This document shows positions 40,109-54,208 of a DNA stretch of 64,000 nt, piece after piece (position 1 is the first letter of the stretch; every line of letters begins with the position of its first letter). The stretch comes from an uncultured Pelagibacteraceae bacterium (lineage in GTDB: Bacteria; Pseudomonadota; Alphaproteobacteria; Pelagibacterales; Pelagibacteraceae): the NCBI GenBank assembly GCA_902540785.1, contig CACBOA010000001.1, forward strand, positions 1-64,000. Direction: 5' to 3'. The notes below the pieces were generated by a model. That model saw nothing but the letters and a program-made list of their open reading frames with translations. It was not told the origin of the DNA and searched no databases. A program made the position numbers and the translations under genes.

Positions 40109-41189
40109 CACAAATCACGAAAAATACCCTATATTTATTGGCTCAGGAATAATCTCAAATTTAAAAAAAATTATTAAAGATTTATCAATCGATTATATGA
40201 AATGTTTAATTGTTTTTGATAAAAATGTTCCAAACAAAAAGGTTGAAATAATAAAAAAAAAATTAAATAACAAAGAAGTTTATAACTACCGCTTAGAGGC
40301 AAATGAAAAAAACAAAAATCAAAAAACTATAAATCAAATTTTGGAAGTTTTGTTAAAAAAAAATTTTTCAAGAGATGATATTTTAATAAGTGTCGGGGGA
40401 GGTATAACTGGTGATATTGCCGGGTATGCTGCAAGTATATTCAAGAGAGGATTAAAATTTATAAATATACCTACTACTCTTTTAGCTCAAGTAGACTCAT
40501 CAATAGGTGGTAAAACTGGAGTAAACACAAGCCAAGGAAAAAACCTTATTGGAAGTTTTTACCAACCTAGATTGGTAATAAGCGATACAGATTTTCTAAA
40601 TACTCTTCCTAAAAGAGAAATTGTATGCGGCTATGGAGAAATTCTAAAACACTCCTTAATTTCTGATAGAAATTTTTTTAAATTTTTAAACAATAATTTT
40701 AAAAAAATTTTAGATTTCAAATCACCATATATTGAAAAAACTATTTATCATAGTTGCAGAATTAAAAAAAAGGTAGTTGAGAAGGACGAAAAAGAGAGAA
40801 ATTTGAGAAAAATTTTAAATTTTGGTCATACTTTTGCACATGCTTATGAAGCAAGCTTAAATTTTTCCAAGAAATTAAATCATGGTGAGGCTGTTATCTT
40901 AGGAATGACCTCAGCTCTTAAATTTAGTAAATCAAGTAATTTTTTACCAATTAATGAATTTAAAATTATATCTAACCATATAGAAAATTTTGGTTTACCT
41001 AGCGATTTGAAAAAGTACTTCTCATTGAAACATGTTGATAAAATTGTTTCATTTATGGCAAACGATAAAAAAAATAATTCAAATAAAATAAACTTAATTT
41101 TATTAAAAAAAATTGGAAATGTTTTGACGAATAAAAAATTTGACAAAAAAAAATTGAAAATATTTTTAAAAAAAGAGCTAAGTAATTAA
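40083..41189 (+). CDS. aroB: 3-dehydroquinate synthase
   Basis: NAD- and zinc-dependent cyclase of the shikimate pathway, 368 aa. SVGGGITGDIAGYAASIFKR, PTTLLAQVDSSIGGKTGVN, GYGEILKHSL, EKDEKERNLRKILNFGHT and LNHGEAVILGM carry the NAD-binding, metal-binding and catalytic residues. The tail is Lys-rich and overlaps the convergent bolA stop by 12 bases. Confidence 0.95.
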   Translation: MKIKRLLINTNHEKYPIFIGSGIISNLKKIIKDLSIDYMKCLIVFDKNVPNKKVEIIKKKLNNKEVYNYRLEANEKNKNQKTINQILEVLLKKNFSRDDILISVGGGITGDIAGYAASIFKRGLKFINIPTTLLAQVDSSIGGKTGVNTSQGKNLIGSFYQPRLVISDTDFLNTLPKREIVCGYGEILKHSLISDRNFFKFLNNNFKKILDFKSPYIEKTIYHSCRIKKKVVEKDEKERNLRKILNFGHTFAHAYEASLNFSKKLNHGEAVILGMTSALKFSKSSNFLPINEFKIISNHIENFGLPSDLKKYFSLKHVDKIVSFMANDKKNNSNKINLILLKKIGNVLTNKKFDKKKLKIFLKKELSN

Positions 41190-41438
41190 AATTTGTATAG
41201 AATGAATGTTGTTATTGAGTTCTGTATTTAAAATTTTATAAATTTTTTTATTACTTTGTATTCTGCTCATTTTTGACAGTTCTCTTGAATTTATCGTGAT
41301 TTTTAAGTGAAATTTTTTTTTATCATTACCCTTATGTCCAACGTGAAGGAATGATTTATCTTCAACCTTAATACTTTCTATGATAATTTCTTTTTTTAAT
41401 TTTTTTTTTACGATTGCAATTAAATCATTTATATTCAT
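41178..41438 (-). CDS. BolA-family protein
   Basis: 86 aa with the BolA fold: VEDKSFLHVGHKG (loop with the conserved His), FHLKITINSRELSKMSRIQSNK (helix-turn-helix-like helix) and IYKILNTELNNNIHSIQI. BolA proteins pair with monothiol glutaredoxins in iron-sulphur cluster handling or regulate transcription; the glutaredoxin gene is not in this window. It is divergent from the J-domain gene. Confidence 0.88.
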   Translation of the reverse strand: MNINDLIAIVKKKLKKEIIIESIKVEDKSFLHVGHKGNDKKKFHLKITINSRELSKMSRIQSNKKIYKILNTELNNNIHSIQILIT

Positions 41439-41455
41439 TATGTATTTATTATATC

Positions 41456-41983
41456 ATGAAAAATATTTGTGATTGGGATAATTGTAATGAGATTGGTGAA
41501 TACAAAGCACCAATTGAGAGAGATAATAGTAAAAAATTCAGAATGTTATGCTTAAAACATGTAAAAGAATTTAATAAAAATTGGAATTACTTTTCAGGCA
41601 TGAACGATAATCAAATAATGAATTTTTTAAAATCAGATATGACTTGGCATAAGCCTACTCAAAGCTTTAGCTCTTCAGATAATTTCTTTAAAGTATTATG
41701 GAATAATACCTTAAAAGATGAGTTTGATAATAAGAAAATTAAAAGTGATTTTAATTATATGCGTCAATTTAAATTTGATAATAAGGATATAAAAGCTTTT
41801 GAAATACTTGGTTTGTCAGTCGGTATGAAGTGGATGAAAATACATGAAAAGTTCAAAACACTTGTCAAAAAATTTCACCCTGATATGAATTTAGGAAGTA
41901 AAAAATATGAAGAAAAACTTAAATTGATAACATTAGCATATACACAATTAAAAACCACTTACAGAGAAAAAATTGACACCTAA
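41456..41983 (+). CDS. J-domain protein adjacent to cobST
   Basis: 175 aa. The C-terminal third is a J domain: [28 protein letters not shown] with the HPD motif, then helix [12 protein letters not shown]. The N-terminal half has Cys and His residues ([20 protein letters not shown]) that could bind a metal. J domains stimulate Hsp70 (DnaK). The ATG at 41456 is preferred; the frame runs 42 bases further upstream without support. Its stop overlaps the cobS TTG start by 11 bases, and this J-CobS-CobT order is found in many alphaproteobacteria. Confidence 0.85.
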   Translation: MKNICDWDNCNEIGEYKAPIERDNSKKFRMLCLKHVKEFNKNWNYFSGMNDNQIMNFLKSDMTWHKPTQSFSSSDNFFKVLWNNTLKDEFDNKKIKSDFNYMRQFKFDNKDIKAFEILGLSVGMKWMKIHEKFKTLVKKFHPDMNLGSKKYEEKLKLITLAYTQLKTTYREKIDT

Positions 41984-42947
41984 TATAGATACACAACCAG
42001 ATATAAAAGTTTCAATCAAGCAAACTTTTGGAATAGAGTCCGAAATGGAGGTTGAGGCCTTTTCAAAAAAAAACGATTATGTACCTGAAATAGATAAAAA
42101 CTACAAATTCGATAGAGATACAACATTAGCCATAATTTCTGGATTTGCATTTAATAAAAGAGTCTTGGTTCAAGGTTATCATGGTACAGGTAAATCCACT
42201 CATATTGAGCAAATTGCTGCTAGATTAAATTGGCCTTGTATTAGAGTAAATCTTGATAGTCATATAAGTAGAATTGATCTAATTGGTAAAGACGCAATTG
42301 TTTTAAAAAATAGTAAACAAGTTACTGAATTTAAAGAAGGAATTCTTCCTTGGTCAATACAAAACCCCATCGCTTTAGTCTTTGATGAGTATGATGCTGG
42401 TAGACCAGATGTAATGTTTGTCATTCAGAGAGTGCTTGAGTCAGAAGGGAATTTTACACTTCTTGATAAAAATAAAGTTTTAAAACAAAATAAATATTTT
42501 AGATTATTTGCAACCTCTAATACTGTAGGGCTTGGTGATACGAGTGGACTTTACCATGGAACACAACAAATAAATCAAGGTCAAATGGATAGGTGGAATA
42601 TTGTAACAACTCTCAACTACTTAAGTTTAGATAAAGAAATGGACATTATATTAGCTAAAAATAAATCTTTAAATAATCCTAAAGGAAAAGAGAAAGTTTC
42701 AAATATGATAAAAGTTGCATCTTTAACTCGAAAAGGATTTATTACTGGAGATATAAGCACTGTAATGAGCCCAAGAACAGTACTGCATTGGGCTGAAAAT
42801 TCAGAAATATTTAAAGATGTAGGATACGCATTTAGAGTCACTTTTCTAAATAAATGTGATGAAATTGAAAAAAATACAATTGCTGAATACTACCAAAGAT
42901 GTTTTGGAGAAGAACTACCAGAGTCACTAGCAAATATTCAAATTTAA
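41973..42947 (+). CDS. cobS: CobS-like AAA+ ATPase
   Basis: 324 aa MoxR-type AAA+ ATPase close to the CobS subunit of aerobic cobaltochelatase. [20 protein letters not shown] is Walker [17 protein letters not shown] Walker B, then [20 protein letters not shown] with sensor 1. The start is a TTG at 41973, needed to include [17 protein letters not shown], the conserved CobS N-terminus. cobT follows directly. Since no cobN is nearby and SAR11-type organisms generally do not make cobalamin, a chaperone-like role for CobST on another target is possible (inferred). Confidence 0.9.
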   Translation: MTPNIDTQPDIKVSIKQTFGIESEMEVEAFSKKNDYVPEIDKNYKFDRDTTLAIISGFAFNKRVLVQGYHGTGKSTHIEQIAARLNWPCIRVNLDSHISRIDLIGKDAIVLKNSKQVTEFKEGILPWSIQNPIALVFDEYDAGRPDVMFVIQRVLESEGNFTLLDKNKVLKQNKYFRLFATSNTVGLGDTSGLYHGTQQINQGQMDRWNIVTTLNYLSLDKEMDIILAKNKSLNNPKGKEKVSNMIKVASLTRKGFITGDISTVMSPRTVLHWAENSEIFKDVGYAFRVTFLNKCDEIEKNTIAEYYQRCFGEELPESLANIQI

Positions 42948-44747
42948 ATGAAAAATAATAAGGTTGAAAACTTAAGAGAAAAACTTAAGCAAGCTTTAAC
43001 TTCAACAGCAAGAGTGATTTCTGATGATATTAGTCTTAAAAATATTGATGAAAAAAATAAAAAAGATTTTAATTTTATAAATATTGAAAATCTTAACTCA
43101 AAAGGAGATTTCATTAAAGCTAGAGCAGAGTCTGACTCGTCTGCCTTAAAAAAAAAGTTCTCAAATGATAGAATTTACAAAAAGAATTTACCTTTAAATT
43201 CCTCATATAAGTCTCTCTATTCTATCGCAGAAAAAGTAAGGTATGAATGCCTGGGCTCAAAAATGTTGAAAGGTATAGAAAAAAATCTAAAAGAAAATTA
43301 TGGTCAAATAATCCAGTTAAAAAGAAAAGACCATTTAAATTCAAAAGAAGATGTACCGGTAGTAGAGGCTTTTGAATTGTATATGTTAAAGAAATTTCTA
43401 AATGTCAAATTAAATACCTTAACCAATAATATGTTAAATTTTTGGGAGAAAGACTTCGATAAAGTAATGAACAAACACATTGAGTTTTTAAAAGAAAATT
43501 TAGAATATCAAAATGAATATTCTTCAAAGTTTTCGGAAATATTAAAAGAAATGGATATTTTTCAAAACGAGGACAATGAGGAAAACAGAGAAGAAAACCA
43601 AGATGATGGTCAAAATAATTCATCCAATGATGATCAGGACAGTAATTCTGATGACTTTAGAGATGAAAATGAAAATGAACAAACCGAAGCTAGTTTAGAC
43701 TCTGAATATGATGTAGACGAATACAAAATTGATGAGCAACTAATCGATAGTGAGTCTAATCAACAAAATAACGAGCAAATTATTCAAAAAAAAACAATTA
43801 ATGATTTAAATACAGACTATAAAATTTTTACGACTCAGTTTGATGAAATTACGAAGGCAGAAAATTTAGAAAACTCCGATGAAGCTTCAAAATTAAGAAA
43901 AACTTTAGATCAGCAATTAATAAGTTTCCAGGACGTTATCACCAAACTTGCTAACAAACTTCAAAGACAGCTGTTGGCAAAACAAAATAGAGCTTGGGAG
44001 TTTGATTTAGAGGAAGGGTTATTGGATAGTTCAAAATTACCAAGAATAATAATGGACCCTTATAATTCATTATCTTTTAAAAAAGAAAAAGATTTAGATT
44101 TTAAAGACACTGTCGTTACTCTTTTAATAGATAATTCAGGGTCTATGAGAGGACGTCCAATTACAATTGCTGCCATTTGCGCTGATATTTTATCAAGAAC
44201 CTTAGAAAGATGTTCTGTTAAAGTTGAAATATTAGGTTTCACAACTAAAAATTGGAAAGGTGGAAAAAGTAGAGAGTTTTGGAATAAAGAGGGTAAACCA
44301 AAAACACCGGGTAGATTAAATGATTTAAGACACATAATTTATAAAGAGGCTGACACACATTGGCGACAAAGTAAAAATAACCTTGGTCTAATGTTAAAAG
44401 AAGGATTATTAAAAGAAAATATTGATGGAGAAGCAATTTCTTGGGCATTTAATCGATTAAAAAAAAGAAAAGAAGAAAGAAAAATATTAATGGTAATTTC
44501 TGATGGTGCACCAGTTGATGACTCAACTCTGTCAGTCAATTCAGGAGATTTTCTTGAAAAACATTTAAAGAAAATTGTGAAATTTATCGAAGAAAAAACT
44601 GAAACTGAAATTTTAGCGATTGGAATAGGCCATGATGTATCAAGATACTATAATCGAGCGATAAAGATTACTGATGTCAATGAATTGGGAGATGTCATGA
44701 TTTCTCAATTGAGTGAGCTTTTTAAAAGTAAAAAAAATTTTCATTAA
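42948..44747 (+). CDS. cobT: CobT-like VWA-domain protein
   Basis: 599 aa partner of the CobS-like ATPase. The centre (about residues 205-245) is a long Asp/Glu/Asn-rich acidic linker typical of CobT, and the C-terminal 220 residues are a von Willebrand A domain with the metal-ion-dependent adhesion motif LLIDNSGSM and a later [10 protein letters not shown] strand and ISDGAPVDD. The start is adjacent to the cobS stop. CobS/CobT form a ring complex that activates CobN in B12 synthesis; here CobN is not seen. Its stop overlaps the regB stop by 4 bases. Confidence 0.88.
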   Translation: MKNNKVENLREKLKQALTSTARVISDDISLKNIDEKNKKDFNFINIENLNSKGDFIKARAESDSSALKKKFSNDRIYKKNLPLNSSYKSLYSIAEKVRYECLGSKMLKGIEKNLKENYGQIIQLKRKDHLNSKEDVPVVEAFELYMLKKFLNVKLNTLTNNMLNFWEKDFDKVMNKHIEFLKENLEYQNEYSSKFSEILKEMDIFQNEDNEENREENQDDGQNNSSNDDQDSNSDDFRDENENEQTEASLDSEYDVDEYKIDEQLIDSESNQQNNEQIIQKKTINDLNTDYKIFTTQFDEITKAENLENSDEASKLRKTLDQQLISFQDVITKLANKLQRQLLAKQNRAWEFDLEEGLLDSSKLPRIIMDPYNSLSFKKEKDLDFKDTVVTLLIDNSGSMRGRPITIAAICADILSRTLERCSVKVEILGFTTKNWKGGKSREFWNKEGKPKTPGRLNDLRHIIYKEADTHWRQSKNNLGLMLKEGLLKENIDGEAISWAFNRLKKRKEERKILMVISDGAPVDDSTLSVNSGDFLEKHLKKIVKFIEEKTETEILAIGIGHDVSRYYNRAIKITDVNELGDVMISQLSELFKSKKNFH

Positions 44748-46012
44748 AGATTGAACAAATCTTTATTTTTCCACTTTATTGTCACTTCAGCTCCACTTCT
44801 TGTTTGAGAATTCCAACAATTAACAGTGGCAAAATTTTTTTCTAGTAAAGTCTTTCCTATAAATAATCCTAAACCCAATCCACTATTTTTATCAGATGAT
44901 TTTAGATAAGGCTCTCCTATTTTTGAGAGAATGTCATTTGGATATCCCCCACCATCATCCTCAATGGTCACAATAGTATTTTCGATATTTGATTTTAAAT
45001 TTACATAAATTTTACTTTTGCAAAATTTATTTGCATTACCTATGAAATTTCTAAGACCATAAACTATTTCAATTGATTTAGTTATTTTTTTTGAGTGCGC
45101 GTCTTGCTCAAAATTAAAATTAAACTGATTTTTACTAGTTTCTCTAAAAGAGGATATTATCTCTTTAAGATAATCTCTCATAGTCGAGTCCTCATCAATA
45201 AAATTATCCTCTACATCAGGATTTAGTGATAGCTTTTTTAAAATTTGATTACATCTCTCAACCTGACTTGAGAGTAATTCAATATCCTGAATTACATCTT
45301 TTTGATTTTTTAATTGTTTTGTTAATTCTTGTGAAATTATTTTAATTGTCGATAAAGGCGTTCCAAGAGAATGGGCTGCTGCTGCTGCTTGACCTCCTAA
45401 AGATAACATTTCGTGTTCTTTTGCCATAATTTCTTCCATTTTGTTTAAAGCTTCTTTTCTTAATCTTGATTCTCGTCCAAAGATTATTGCAAAATAATTT
45501 AAAAATATTAATGCTATAATCAAAGAAACTGGTACTGAATAATAAATATAGTCACTTATGTGAAAGTGGTTAGCTAATGGATATGGCAAGTCACCTGCAT
45601 AAAATGTAAGAAAAATAATCATAAGACAGGTTATCAAAACTATTAATAAGTTAGTTTTTAATCCAAGATTGGTTGAAGCAAAAATACTTGGTATAATTAT
45701 AAAGATTATAAAAGGATTTTTTGCGCCTCCAGTTAAATAAATTAAAACAGTTAATTGAATAATATCAAAAAATAAAAATACTAAAGCTGACCTATCTGAT
45801 AGTTGAGTTTTTTTATAAATAAAGGTTAAATATAAATTACTTAATACCCCAAAAAAAATCGCTAAATTGGTAAGAAAAAAATCAAATTTGAAACCAAAAT
45901 AAAAATGAACTAAGTAAACAGAGATTAATTGACCAATGATTCCAATCCATCTTAAATTTATATATGTAGATTTTTTAAGAGAATAATACTTTGAGTCCTC
46001 AAAGAACCTCAT
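44744..46012 (-). CDS. regB: RegB/PrrB-type redox sensor histidine kinase
   Basis: 422 aa membrane sensor kinase. Six hydrophobic segments occupy about residues 25-185. The quinone-binding heptapeptide GGAKNPF (about 95) and the H-box [14 protein letters not shown] (about 212), both RegB hallmarks, are present, and the redox Cys follows in [10 protein letters not shown] near residue 250. The ATPase domain shows [17 protein letters not shown] and GLGLGLF. The partner response regulator RegA is not in the window. It follows gyrB by 2 bases. Confidence 0.88.
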   Translation of the reverse strand: MRFFEDSKYYSLKKSTYINLRWIGIIGQLISVYLVHFYFGFKFDFFLTNLAIFFGVLSNLYLTFIYKKTQLSDRSALVFLFFDIIQLTVLIYLTGGAKNPFIIFIIIPSIFASTNLGLKTNLLIVLITCLMIIFLTFYAGDLPYPLANHFHISDYIYYSVPVSLIIALIFLNYFAIIFGRESRLRKEALNKMEEIMAKEHEMLSLGGQAAAAAHSLGTPLSTIKIISQELTKQLKNQKDVIQDIELLSSQVERCNQILKKLSLNPDVEDNFIDEDSTMRDYLKEIISSFRETSKNQFNFNFEQDAHSKKITKSIEIVYGLRNFIGNANKFCKSKIYVNLKSNIENTIVTIEDDGGGYPNDILSKIGEPYLKSSDKNSGLGLGLFIGKTLLEKNFATVNCWNSQTRSGAEVTIKWKNKDLFNL

Positions 46013-46014
46013 TT

Positions 46015-48093
<2,079 letters not shown>

Positions 48094-48171
48094 TCAGGAT
48101 ATTTGTTGACTTATAATAAATTTATCTGACCAAAGTTATGAAATTATGGCCGGAAATATTAGCTTTTTAAA

Positions 48172-48261
48172 TGGCGGAGAGAATGGGATTCGAACCCATG
48201 AAAGAGTTTCCCCTTTACACGCTTTCCAAGCGTGCGCCTTCAACCACTCGGCCACCTCTCC
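48172..48261 (-). tRNA. tRNA-Ser(GGA)
   Basis: 90 bases with long variable arm and encoded CCA. Acceptor GGAGAGG/TCTCTCC, anticodon loop TTGGAAA (anticodon GGA), variable arm stem GGGG/CTCT-like, T loop TTCGAAT, all standard. Two bases separate it from the lepA stop, so it is likely processed from the lepA transcript. Confidence 0.94.
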
Positions 48262-48263
48262 AA

Positions 48264-50072
48264 TTATTTTTCTTTTGAAATTTTAAGAACACCAATAAAT
48301 GCCTCTTGGGGTATTTCCACTCTTCCAAATTGTTTTGATCTTGCTTTTCCTTTTTTTTGTTTTTCAAGTAGTTTTCTTTTTCTATCAGTAGCACCTCCAC
48401 CGTGAATTTTGGTCAATACATCTTTTTTAAATCCTTTGATTGTTTCTCTCGCAATTATTTTTCCACCAATAGCTGCCTGAACTGGTATCATAAAATTATG
48501 TCTTGGAATTAAATCTTTTAACTTTTCGCAAACCTCCCGTCCAGTTTTTTGTGCAAAATCTTTGTGTATCATCATTGCCAAAGCATCAACAGACTCACCA
48601 TTAACTAAAATACCAAGTTTTACTAAGTCACCTTCTCTGTGTTCAAGGATTTCATAATCAAAACTTGCATATCCACTTGTCATAGATTTAATTCGATCAT
48701 TAAAATCAAAAACTACTTCGTTCAAAGGTAATTCGTAAGAAATAACAGCTCTATTACCTGAATAACTAAGATTTATTTGAATTCCTCTTTTATCCTGACA
48801 TAATTTCATAATAGATCCTAAATAATTATCTGGAGTTATAATAGTTGCTTTAATCCAGGGTTCTTCAATAGATTGAATAAATGTTGGATCAGGTAAACTT
48901 GAAGGATTTTGTAAATCCTTAATTTCTCCATTGTTAAGCTTTACTTTGTAGACAACACCTGGAGTGGTTGTTAATAAGTTAACATCAAATTCCCTCTCTA
49001 ACCTCTCTGTTATTATTTCAAGATGTAATAATCCAAGAAAACCACATCTAAAACCTAACCCTAAAGCCGATGAGGATTCTGCCTCATAAGAAAAGCTGGC
49101 ATCATTAAGTTGTAACTTTGCTAAACCATCTTTTAATTTTTGATACTCAGAGCTATCAACAGGAAATAAGCCGCAAAAAACTACCGGTTTACTTGGTTTG
49201 AAACCTGGCAAAGCCTCAACTATTGGTTTTGAAGCATCACAGATTGTATCTCCAACTTTCGTGTCTGATAAAACTTTAATTCCAGTAGTTATAAATCCAA
49301 TTTCTCCGGAATTAAGTTCACTCACATCTTTTGCTTTAGGTGTAAACAAACCCACTTTTTCAACAATATAATCTTGATTAGTTGAAAGCATTTTAATTTT
49401 CATATTTTTAATAATTTTTCCATTAATAACTCTAACTAAAATTACAACCCCAAGGTATGTGTCGTACCAACTGTCTACCAGCAGACACTTTAAATCTTGA
49501 TCTAAATTGCCCTTTGGTCCAGGTAGCTGATTGACTATTTGTTCCAAAATGTCATCTATACCTTCACCTGTTTTGCCTGAACAAGGAATAGCATTTTCAG
49601 TTTCAATACCAATTACATCTTCTATTTGTTTTTTTGTTCTATCTAAATCTGATGCTGCTAAATCAATCTTATTTAAAACTGGAATAATTTCATGATTTAT
49701 ATCCATAGCTTGATAGACATTTGCTAATGTCTGTGCCTCTACACCCTGAGTGCTATCAACAATAAGTATAGAGCCTTCACAAGCATATAAAGATCTACTT
49801 ACCTCATAACTAAAGTCTACATGACCAGGTGTATCTATTATATTTAAAATATATTCTTTACCATTTTTAGATTTGTAATTAAGTTTAACTGTTTGAGCTT
49901 TGATAGTTATCCCTCTTTCCCGCTCAATTTCCATTGAGTCTAATACTTGAGCTTTCATTTCTCTTTCTGTTAATCCTCCACATCTGTGGATTATTCTGTC
50001 TGCTATTGTAGATTTGCCATGATCTATATGAGCAATTATTGCGAAATTTCTTATATGATCAATTGTGGTCAT
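48264..50072 (-). CDS. lepA: elongation factor 4 (LepA)
   Basis: 602 aa ribosomal back-translocase/assembly GTPase. G1 [17 protein letters not shown]3 DTPGHVDF, G4 [21 protein letters not shown] and the unique C-terminal domain ([35 protein letters not shown]) distinguish it from EF-G. It is downstream of pheT by 5 bases. Confidence 0.96.
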   Translation of the reverse strand: MTTIDHIRNFAIIAHIDHGKSTIADRIIHRCGGLTEREMKAQVLDSMEIERERGITIKAQTVKLNYKSKNGKEYILNIIDTPGHVDFSYEVSRSLYACEGSILIVDSTQGVEAQTLANVYQAMDINHEIIPVLNKIDLAASDLDRTKKQIEDVIGIETENAIPCSGKTGEGIDDILEQIVNQLPGPKGNLDQDLKCLLVDSWYDTYLGVVILVRVINGKIIKNMKIKMLSTNQDYIVEKVGLFTPKAKDVSELNSGEIGFITTGIKVLSDTKVGDTICDASKPIVEALPGFKPSKPVVFCGLFPVDSSEYQKLKDGLAKLQLNDASFSYEAESSSALGLGFRCGFLGLLHLEIITERLEREFDVNLLTTTPGVVYKVKLNNGEIKDLQNPSSLPDPTFIQSIEEPWIKATIITPDNYLGSIMKLCQDKRGIQINLSYSGNRAVISYELPLNEVVFDFNDRIKSMTSGYASFDYEILEHREGDLVKLGILVNGESVDALAMMIHKDFAQKTGREVCEKLKDLIPRHNFMIPVQAAIGGKIIARETIKGFKKDVLTKIHGGGATDRKRKLLEKQKKGKARSKQFGRVEIPQEAFIGVLKISKEK

Positions 50073-50077
50073 TTTTA

Positions 50078-52483
50078 TTAAGAACGTATTTTTGCACCAG
50101 TTTTATTTTCAACTGTTTTAATAATTAATTGATTTATCTTTTCTAAATCATTCTCATTTAGTGTTTTTTCTAGAGATTGGATTGTAACACTTATTGCTAT
50201 CGATTTTTGATTCTCAGGTATATTATCACCCTCATAGACATCAAAAACTTTTATATTACTAATCAAATTTTGATCTACACTTGCGATAGCATTAATCAAA
50301 TCTTGAGCATTAATATCTTTATTTATTATGAACGCAAAATCTCTTTCAGATTTTTGATAATCTGAAACATTAAATTTCTTTTTTTGATCATTTAAAGTTT
50401 TTTCTGATAATTTTAAGTTGTCTAAAAAAATTTCAAAACCTACTAAAGACTCTGTTTTCATACCAATTTTTTTAGTTATATTGGGATGAATTTCACCAAA
50501 ATAGGCTGCTACTAAGTCTGCTCCTTTTTTTAAAAATAATCTACCAGATTTACCAGGATGATAATAATTTGGCGTTTTGTTGTCTATAAAAAATTCTTCT
50601 GATCTATACCCTGCCTCAATTAAAGTTTGGACTACATCTTTTTTGACATCAAAGACATCAACATTTCTTTCTTTTTCAATCCAAGATAATCTTGATTTTT
50701 TTCCTGATGACAAACCACATGCTACTGTATTTTGTTCACCAGGCCTAGAACCAGTAAAAGTTGGGCCAATTTCATAAATCGATAAATCCTTAAAACCTCT
50801 ATCAAAATTTTTATTCATATATATTATCAAGTTTGAGAATATTGAATTTCTTAAAACATCTAATTCCGTACTTATTGGATTTACAATCTTAATTTCTTTT
50901 TTAGTGTCTCTGAAATAATTATTGTAATTTGAATCTGTAAATGACCAAGTGATTGATTCTAGATAACCTTTGGAGGCAATTGATCTCTGTAAAAAATGAA
51001 ATAATTTTTGGGATTTATTTAAAGTAGACTTCTTTCTTTTCTTGATTGGATCTATAATTCTTATTTTATCGTAACCACTTATTCTAACCAATTCCTCAAC
51101 AATGTCTATTTCTTGTGTGATATCAGGCCTCCATGATGGAACAGTTAATTCAAAAAAATTTTTTTTCTTTTTAAATTTGAAACCAAGATTTTCTAAAATT
51201 TTAAAAATTTCTTTAGTAGAAATTTTAAAACCTGCTACTTTTTCAACCAATTTTATATCAAATTTAACTTTTTTTGTTTTATGAGTTTCAATTTCTTGAA
51301 CATCAATTTTACTGATTTTACCACCACAAATTTCTTTAATTAATATTGCGGCTTTATTTAAGCCATCCTCAATTGATAATGGATCAATGCCTCTTTCAAA
51401 TCTAAACTTTGCATCAGTATCAAGATTCAACTTTTTTGCCGTGGTCCTTATTGATCCAGGTTTAAAATAAGCTGATTCTAATAATATATTCTTTGTATCT
51501 AATTCTGTTCCTGATCTTGTTCCACCAATAATTCCGCCCAGTCCTAAAACACCTTTGTGGTCACTGATTACACACATTCCATTTTCAAGCTTATAATCCT
51601 TATTATCTAAAGCAGAAAATTTCTCTCCTGATTTTGAATTACGAACAATAATACCCTTTTCGATTTTATCAGCATCATAAGCATGTAACGGACGATTAAG
51701 ATCGAACATTACATAATTTGTAATATCAACTATTGCAGAAATTGGTTTTTGGCCTATTGAAATCAATTTGTCTTTAAGCCATTGAGGACTTTCAGTATTC
51801 TTTACATCAGTAATAAGGCAACTACCAAATATGCTACATCCCTGGTTTTTTTCTTTTTTTATTTTTACTTTTAAAGAATGTTTATTATTTGATTTAATTT
51901 TTTTTTTCTTAAAATCAATCAATTTTCCAAAGCCTGAAGCGGCCAGATCTCTTGCAATTCCTCTTATACCAAGACAATCTGGTCTATTAGGTGTTATAGA
52001 TAAATCAATCAAGTTAGATTTTGATTTTGAAAAATAACTCTTGCCAATAATTTTTTTGTACCCTGATGATAGTCTAATTATACCATCACTCTTTTCAGAT
52101 AAATTTAATTCACACTCTGAGCAAAGCATTCCATAAGAAGTAACTCCTCTTATTTTAGCCACAACTAATTTTGTTTTAGTTTTTGGGATAATTGATCCTG
52201 GAGGTGCATATACTGTAATTAGTCCCTCAACTGCATTAGCAGCCCCACATACAACTTTTTTAAATTCTTTTTCTCCAACATCAACATCGCAAACTTTTAG
52301 CCGATCTGCATTTGGGTGCTTTATTGTTTTAATAATTTTAGCGACTTTAAAAAGTTCTTTATCTGAAGAAAGATTTTGTACTTCTTCTACCTCTAATCCA
52401 ACATTGGTAAGTTGTTCTAAAAGATTTTTTTCTTTTAAATTTGTTTTTAAATGATCTTTAAGCCAGTCAAATGTGATTTTCAT
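50078..52483 (-). CDS. pheT: phenylalanyl-tRNA synthetase beta chain
   Basis: 801 aa. The N-terminal tRNA-binding domain (EMAP-II-like) includes [15 protein letters not shown] and ITVYAPPGS; the B3/B4 editing domain follows ([31 protein letters not shown]), then B5, the catalytic-like domain and the C-terminal ferredoxin-fold anticodon-binding domain ([13 protein letters not shown]). The 4-base overlap with pheS supports the standard pheS-pheT operon. Confidence 0.96.
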   Translation of the reverse strand: MKITFDWLKDHLKTNLKEKNLLEQLTNVGLEVEEVQNLSSDKELFKVAKIIKTIKHPNADRLKVCDVDVGEKEFKKVVCGAANAVEGLITVYAPPGSIIPKTKTKLVVAKIRGVTSYGMLCSECELNLSEKSDGIIRLSSGYKKIIGKSYFSKSKSNLIDLSITPNRPDCLGIRGIARDLAASGFGKLIDFKKKKIKSNNKHSLKVKIKKEKNQGCSIFGSCLITDVKNTESPQWLKDKLISIGQKPISAIVDITNYVMFDLNRPLHAYDADKIEKGIIVRNSKSGEKFSALDNKDYKLENGMCVISDHKGVLGLGGIIGGTRSGTELDTKNILLESAYFKPGSIRTTAKKLNLDTDAKFRFERGIDPLSIEDGLNKAAILIKEICGGKISKIDVQEIETHKTKKVKFDIKLVEKVAGFKISTKEIFKILENLGFKFKKKKNFFELTVPSWRPDITQEIDIVEELVRISGYDKIRIIDPIKKRKKSTLNKSQKLFHFLQRSIASKGYLESITWSFTDSNYNNYFRDTKKEIKIVNPISTELDVLRNSIFSNLIIYMNKNFDRGFKDLSIYEIGPTFTGSRPGEQNTVACGLSSGKKSRLSWIEKERNVDVFDVKKDVVQTLIEAGYRSEEFFIDNKTPNYYHPGKSGRLFLKKGADLVAAYFGEIHPNITKKIGMKTESLVGFEIFLDNLKLSEKTLNDQKKKFNVSDYQKSERDFAFIINKDINAQDLINAIASVDQNLISNIKVFDVYEGDNIPENQKSIAISVTIQSLEKTLNENDLEKINQLIIKTVENKTGAKIRS

Positions 52484-53547
52484 CTACTCAAGCCTCTATA
52501 ATTTGTTGGTACATCCAAAGGATCAAATCCAAAATGATTTAACCACCTATAGTCACAATCGAAAAAAGCTCTTAAATCGTTAATTCCATACTTTAACATA
52601 GCCAACCTATCAATGCCCATCCCAAATGCATATCCTTGAAACTTTATTGGATCTACCTTAACATTTCTTAAAACATTTGGATGTACCATCCCACACCCCA
52701 AAATCTCAAGCCATTGATCGCCTTCACCAATTACTATTTTGCCATCCTTCATCTCGTACCCTATGTCAACTTCAGCAGATGGCTCTGTGAAAGGAAAATG
52801 ACTTGGTCTAAATCTCATTTTAATTTTGTCCAATTCAAAAAATTCCTTAATAAAATAATTTAAACATCCTTTTAAGTGTCCCATATTAATATCTTTGTCT
52901 ATATGAAGACCTTCAACCTGATGAAACATAGGTGCGTGTGTCTGATCGCTATCTGACCTATATGTTCTGCCAGGAGCTATTATTTTAAACGGCGGTTTGT
53001 CTTTTAACATTGTTCTAATTTGAACCGGAGAAGTATGAGTGCGTAATAATCTTTCTTTTTTTTCATCTAGATAAAATGTGTCATGCATATCTCTAGCTGG
53101 ATGGTTTTTTGGCGTGTTGAGTGCAGTAAAATTATTATATTCACTCTCAACATCTGGACCTTCCTCAACGCTGAAACCAATTTCAGAAAAAATCGAGGAT
53201 ATTTCATCTATTGTTTGTGACACAGGATGAATTTTGCCTCTTACAAATGGTCTCTCAGGCAGAGTAATATCAATTTTTTCTTTTTGTAACTTTTCTCTAA
53301 TTTCCTCTTTTTCAATTTCCTTTATTTTCACATTAATTAAATCTTGTAATTCATCTTTAATAACATTCAGTTCTGAGGCAAATTTTTTTCTCTCGGTTTC
53401 TGCGATGGTTCCTATCTTTTTAAATTGTGATGAAACTAATCCATTCTTACCAAATAAATCAGATTTCATTTGATTTACCTCTGACAAGTTTAATTTACTT
53501 TTCAGTTTCAAAAGAAGTTCATCTTTTATTTTTTTAAGATCTGACAT
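52480..53547 (-). CDS. pheS: phenylalanyl-tRNA synthetase alpha chain
   Basis: 355 aa class II catalytic subunit. An N-terminal coiled coil is followed by motif 1, [12 protein letters not shown], the motif 2 region [39 protein letters not shown] and motif 3 [18 protein letters not shown]. It follows rplT after 43 bases that contain a small hairpin. Normal length and residues. Confidence 0.96.
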   Translation of the reverse strand: MSDLKKIKDELLLKLKSKLNLSEVNQMKSDLFGKNGLVSSQFKKIGTIAETERKKFASELNVIKDELQDLINVKIKEIEKEEIREKLQKEKIDITLPERPFVRGKIHPVSQTIDEISSIFSEIGFSVEEGPDVESEYNNFTALNTPKNHPARDMHDTFYLDEKKERLLRTHTSPVQIRTMLKDKPPFKIIAPGRTYRSDSDQTHAPMFHQVEGLHIDKDINMGHLKGCLNYFIKEFFELDKIKMRFRPSHFPFTEPSAEVDIGYEMKDGKIVIGEGDQWLEILGCGMVHPNVLRNVKVDPIKFQGYAFGMGIDRLAMLKYGINDLRAFFDCDYRWLNHFGFDPLDVPTNYRGLSR

Positions 53548-53556
53548 TTTTACAGA

Positions 53557-53576
53557 TTATTTCTTCGGTGAAATAA
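53557..53576 (-). promoter_or_regulatory. small stem-loop between rplT and pheS
   Basis: Perfect 7-bp stem TTATTTC/GAAATAA around a 6-base loop, 9 bases before the pheS ATG at 53547. No U-run follows, so it is not a convincing terminator. It could affect pheS translation or the rplT-pheS read-through; the E. coli pheST leader is attenuated, but no leader peptide is seen here. Confidence 0.35.
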
Positions 53577-53590
53577 AACAATAGTGAAGA

Positions 53591-53947
53591 TTAATTTAGT
53601 GCAGATTGTGCTTTTTGGACAATAGTTTTGAAGGCTTCTGGACTATCATATGCTATCTCAGCAAGTATTTTTCTATCAATTTTAATTCCACACTTATTTA
53701 AGCCATTAATAAATTTGGAATAAGTTAATCCTTCAGCTCTTACACCTGCATTAATTCTTTGAATCCACAAAGATTTAAAATCTCTTTTTTTATTTCTTCT
53801 ATCTCTGTAAGCATATTGCATTGCCTTTTCCATGGCTTGTTTTGCAACTCTAATGGTATTTTTTCTTCGACCCCACTGACCTTTAACAGCTTTTAAAACT
53901 TTTTTGTGTTTTGCTCTACTTGTAACACCTCTTTTTACTCTAGCCAT
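53591..53947 (-). CDS. rplT: 50S ribosomal protein L20
   Basis: 118 aa, basic; [37 protein letters not shown] and [19 protein letters not shown] are the L20 hallmark stretches. In enterobacteria L20 also represses its operon; no such site is visible here. It is 1 base after rpmI. Confidence 0.97.
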   Translation of the reverse strand: MARVKRGVTSRAKHKKVLKAVKGQWGRRKNTIRVAKQAMEKAMQYAYRDRRNKKRDFKSLWIQRINAGVRAEGLTYSKFINGLNKCGIKIDRKILAEIAYDSPEAFKTIVQKAQSALN

Positions 53948-53948
53948 T

Positions 53949-54155
53949 TTAACCTCTTAAACTATAAGGCATGTACGACTTAACAATTTTTCCATCTTGT
54001 TTTGACATTGTGGTAGTGCCTCTTAATTTTCTTATTTGTGAATTAGTTCTTTTAATCATTCCATGCCTTTTGCCAGCTTGGGCCATGATAACTTTTCCTC
54101 TGGCCGATATCTTAAATCTTTTTTTTGCTGAGCTTTTGGTTTTTAATTTTGGCAT
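53949..54155 (-). CDS. rpmI: 50S ribosomal protein L35
   Basis: 68 aa with the L35 pattern [20 protein letters not shown], then [19 protein letters not shown]. It lies in the infC-rpmI-rplT operon, 53 bases after infC and 1 base before rplT. Confidence 0.96.
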   Translation of the reverse strand: MPKLKTKSSAKKRFKISARGKVIMAQAGKRHGMIKRTNSQIRKLRGTTTMSKQDGKIVKSYMPYSLRG

Positions 54156-54208
54156 AGTTGAGCGAGGTTATACATACAAAGAAATAAATTTACAACCTAT
54201 ATTAAGGC

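Noticed and set aside
48215-48400. Minus-strand frame covering tRNA-Ser and the lepA 3' end
   Set aside because: It overlaps the tRNA and lepA in another frame and has no protein family features.
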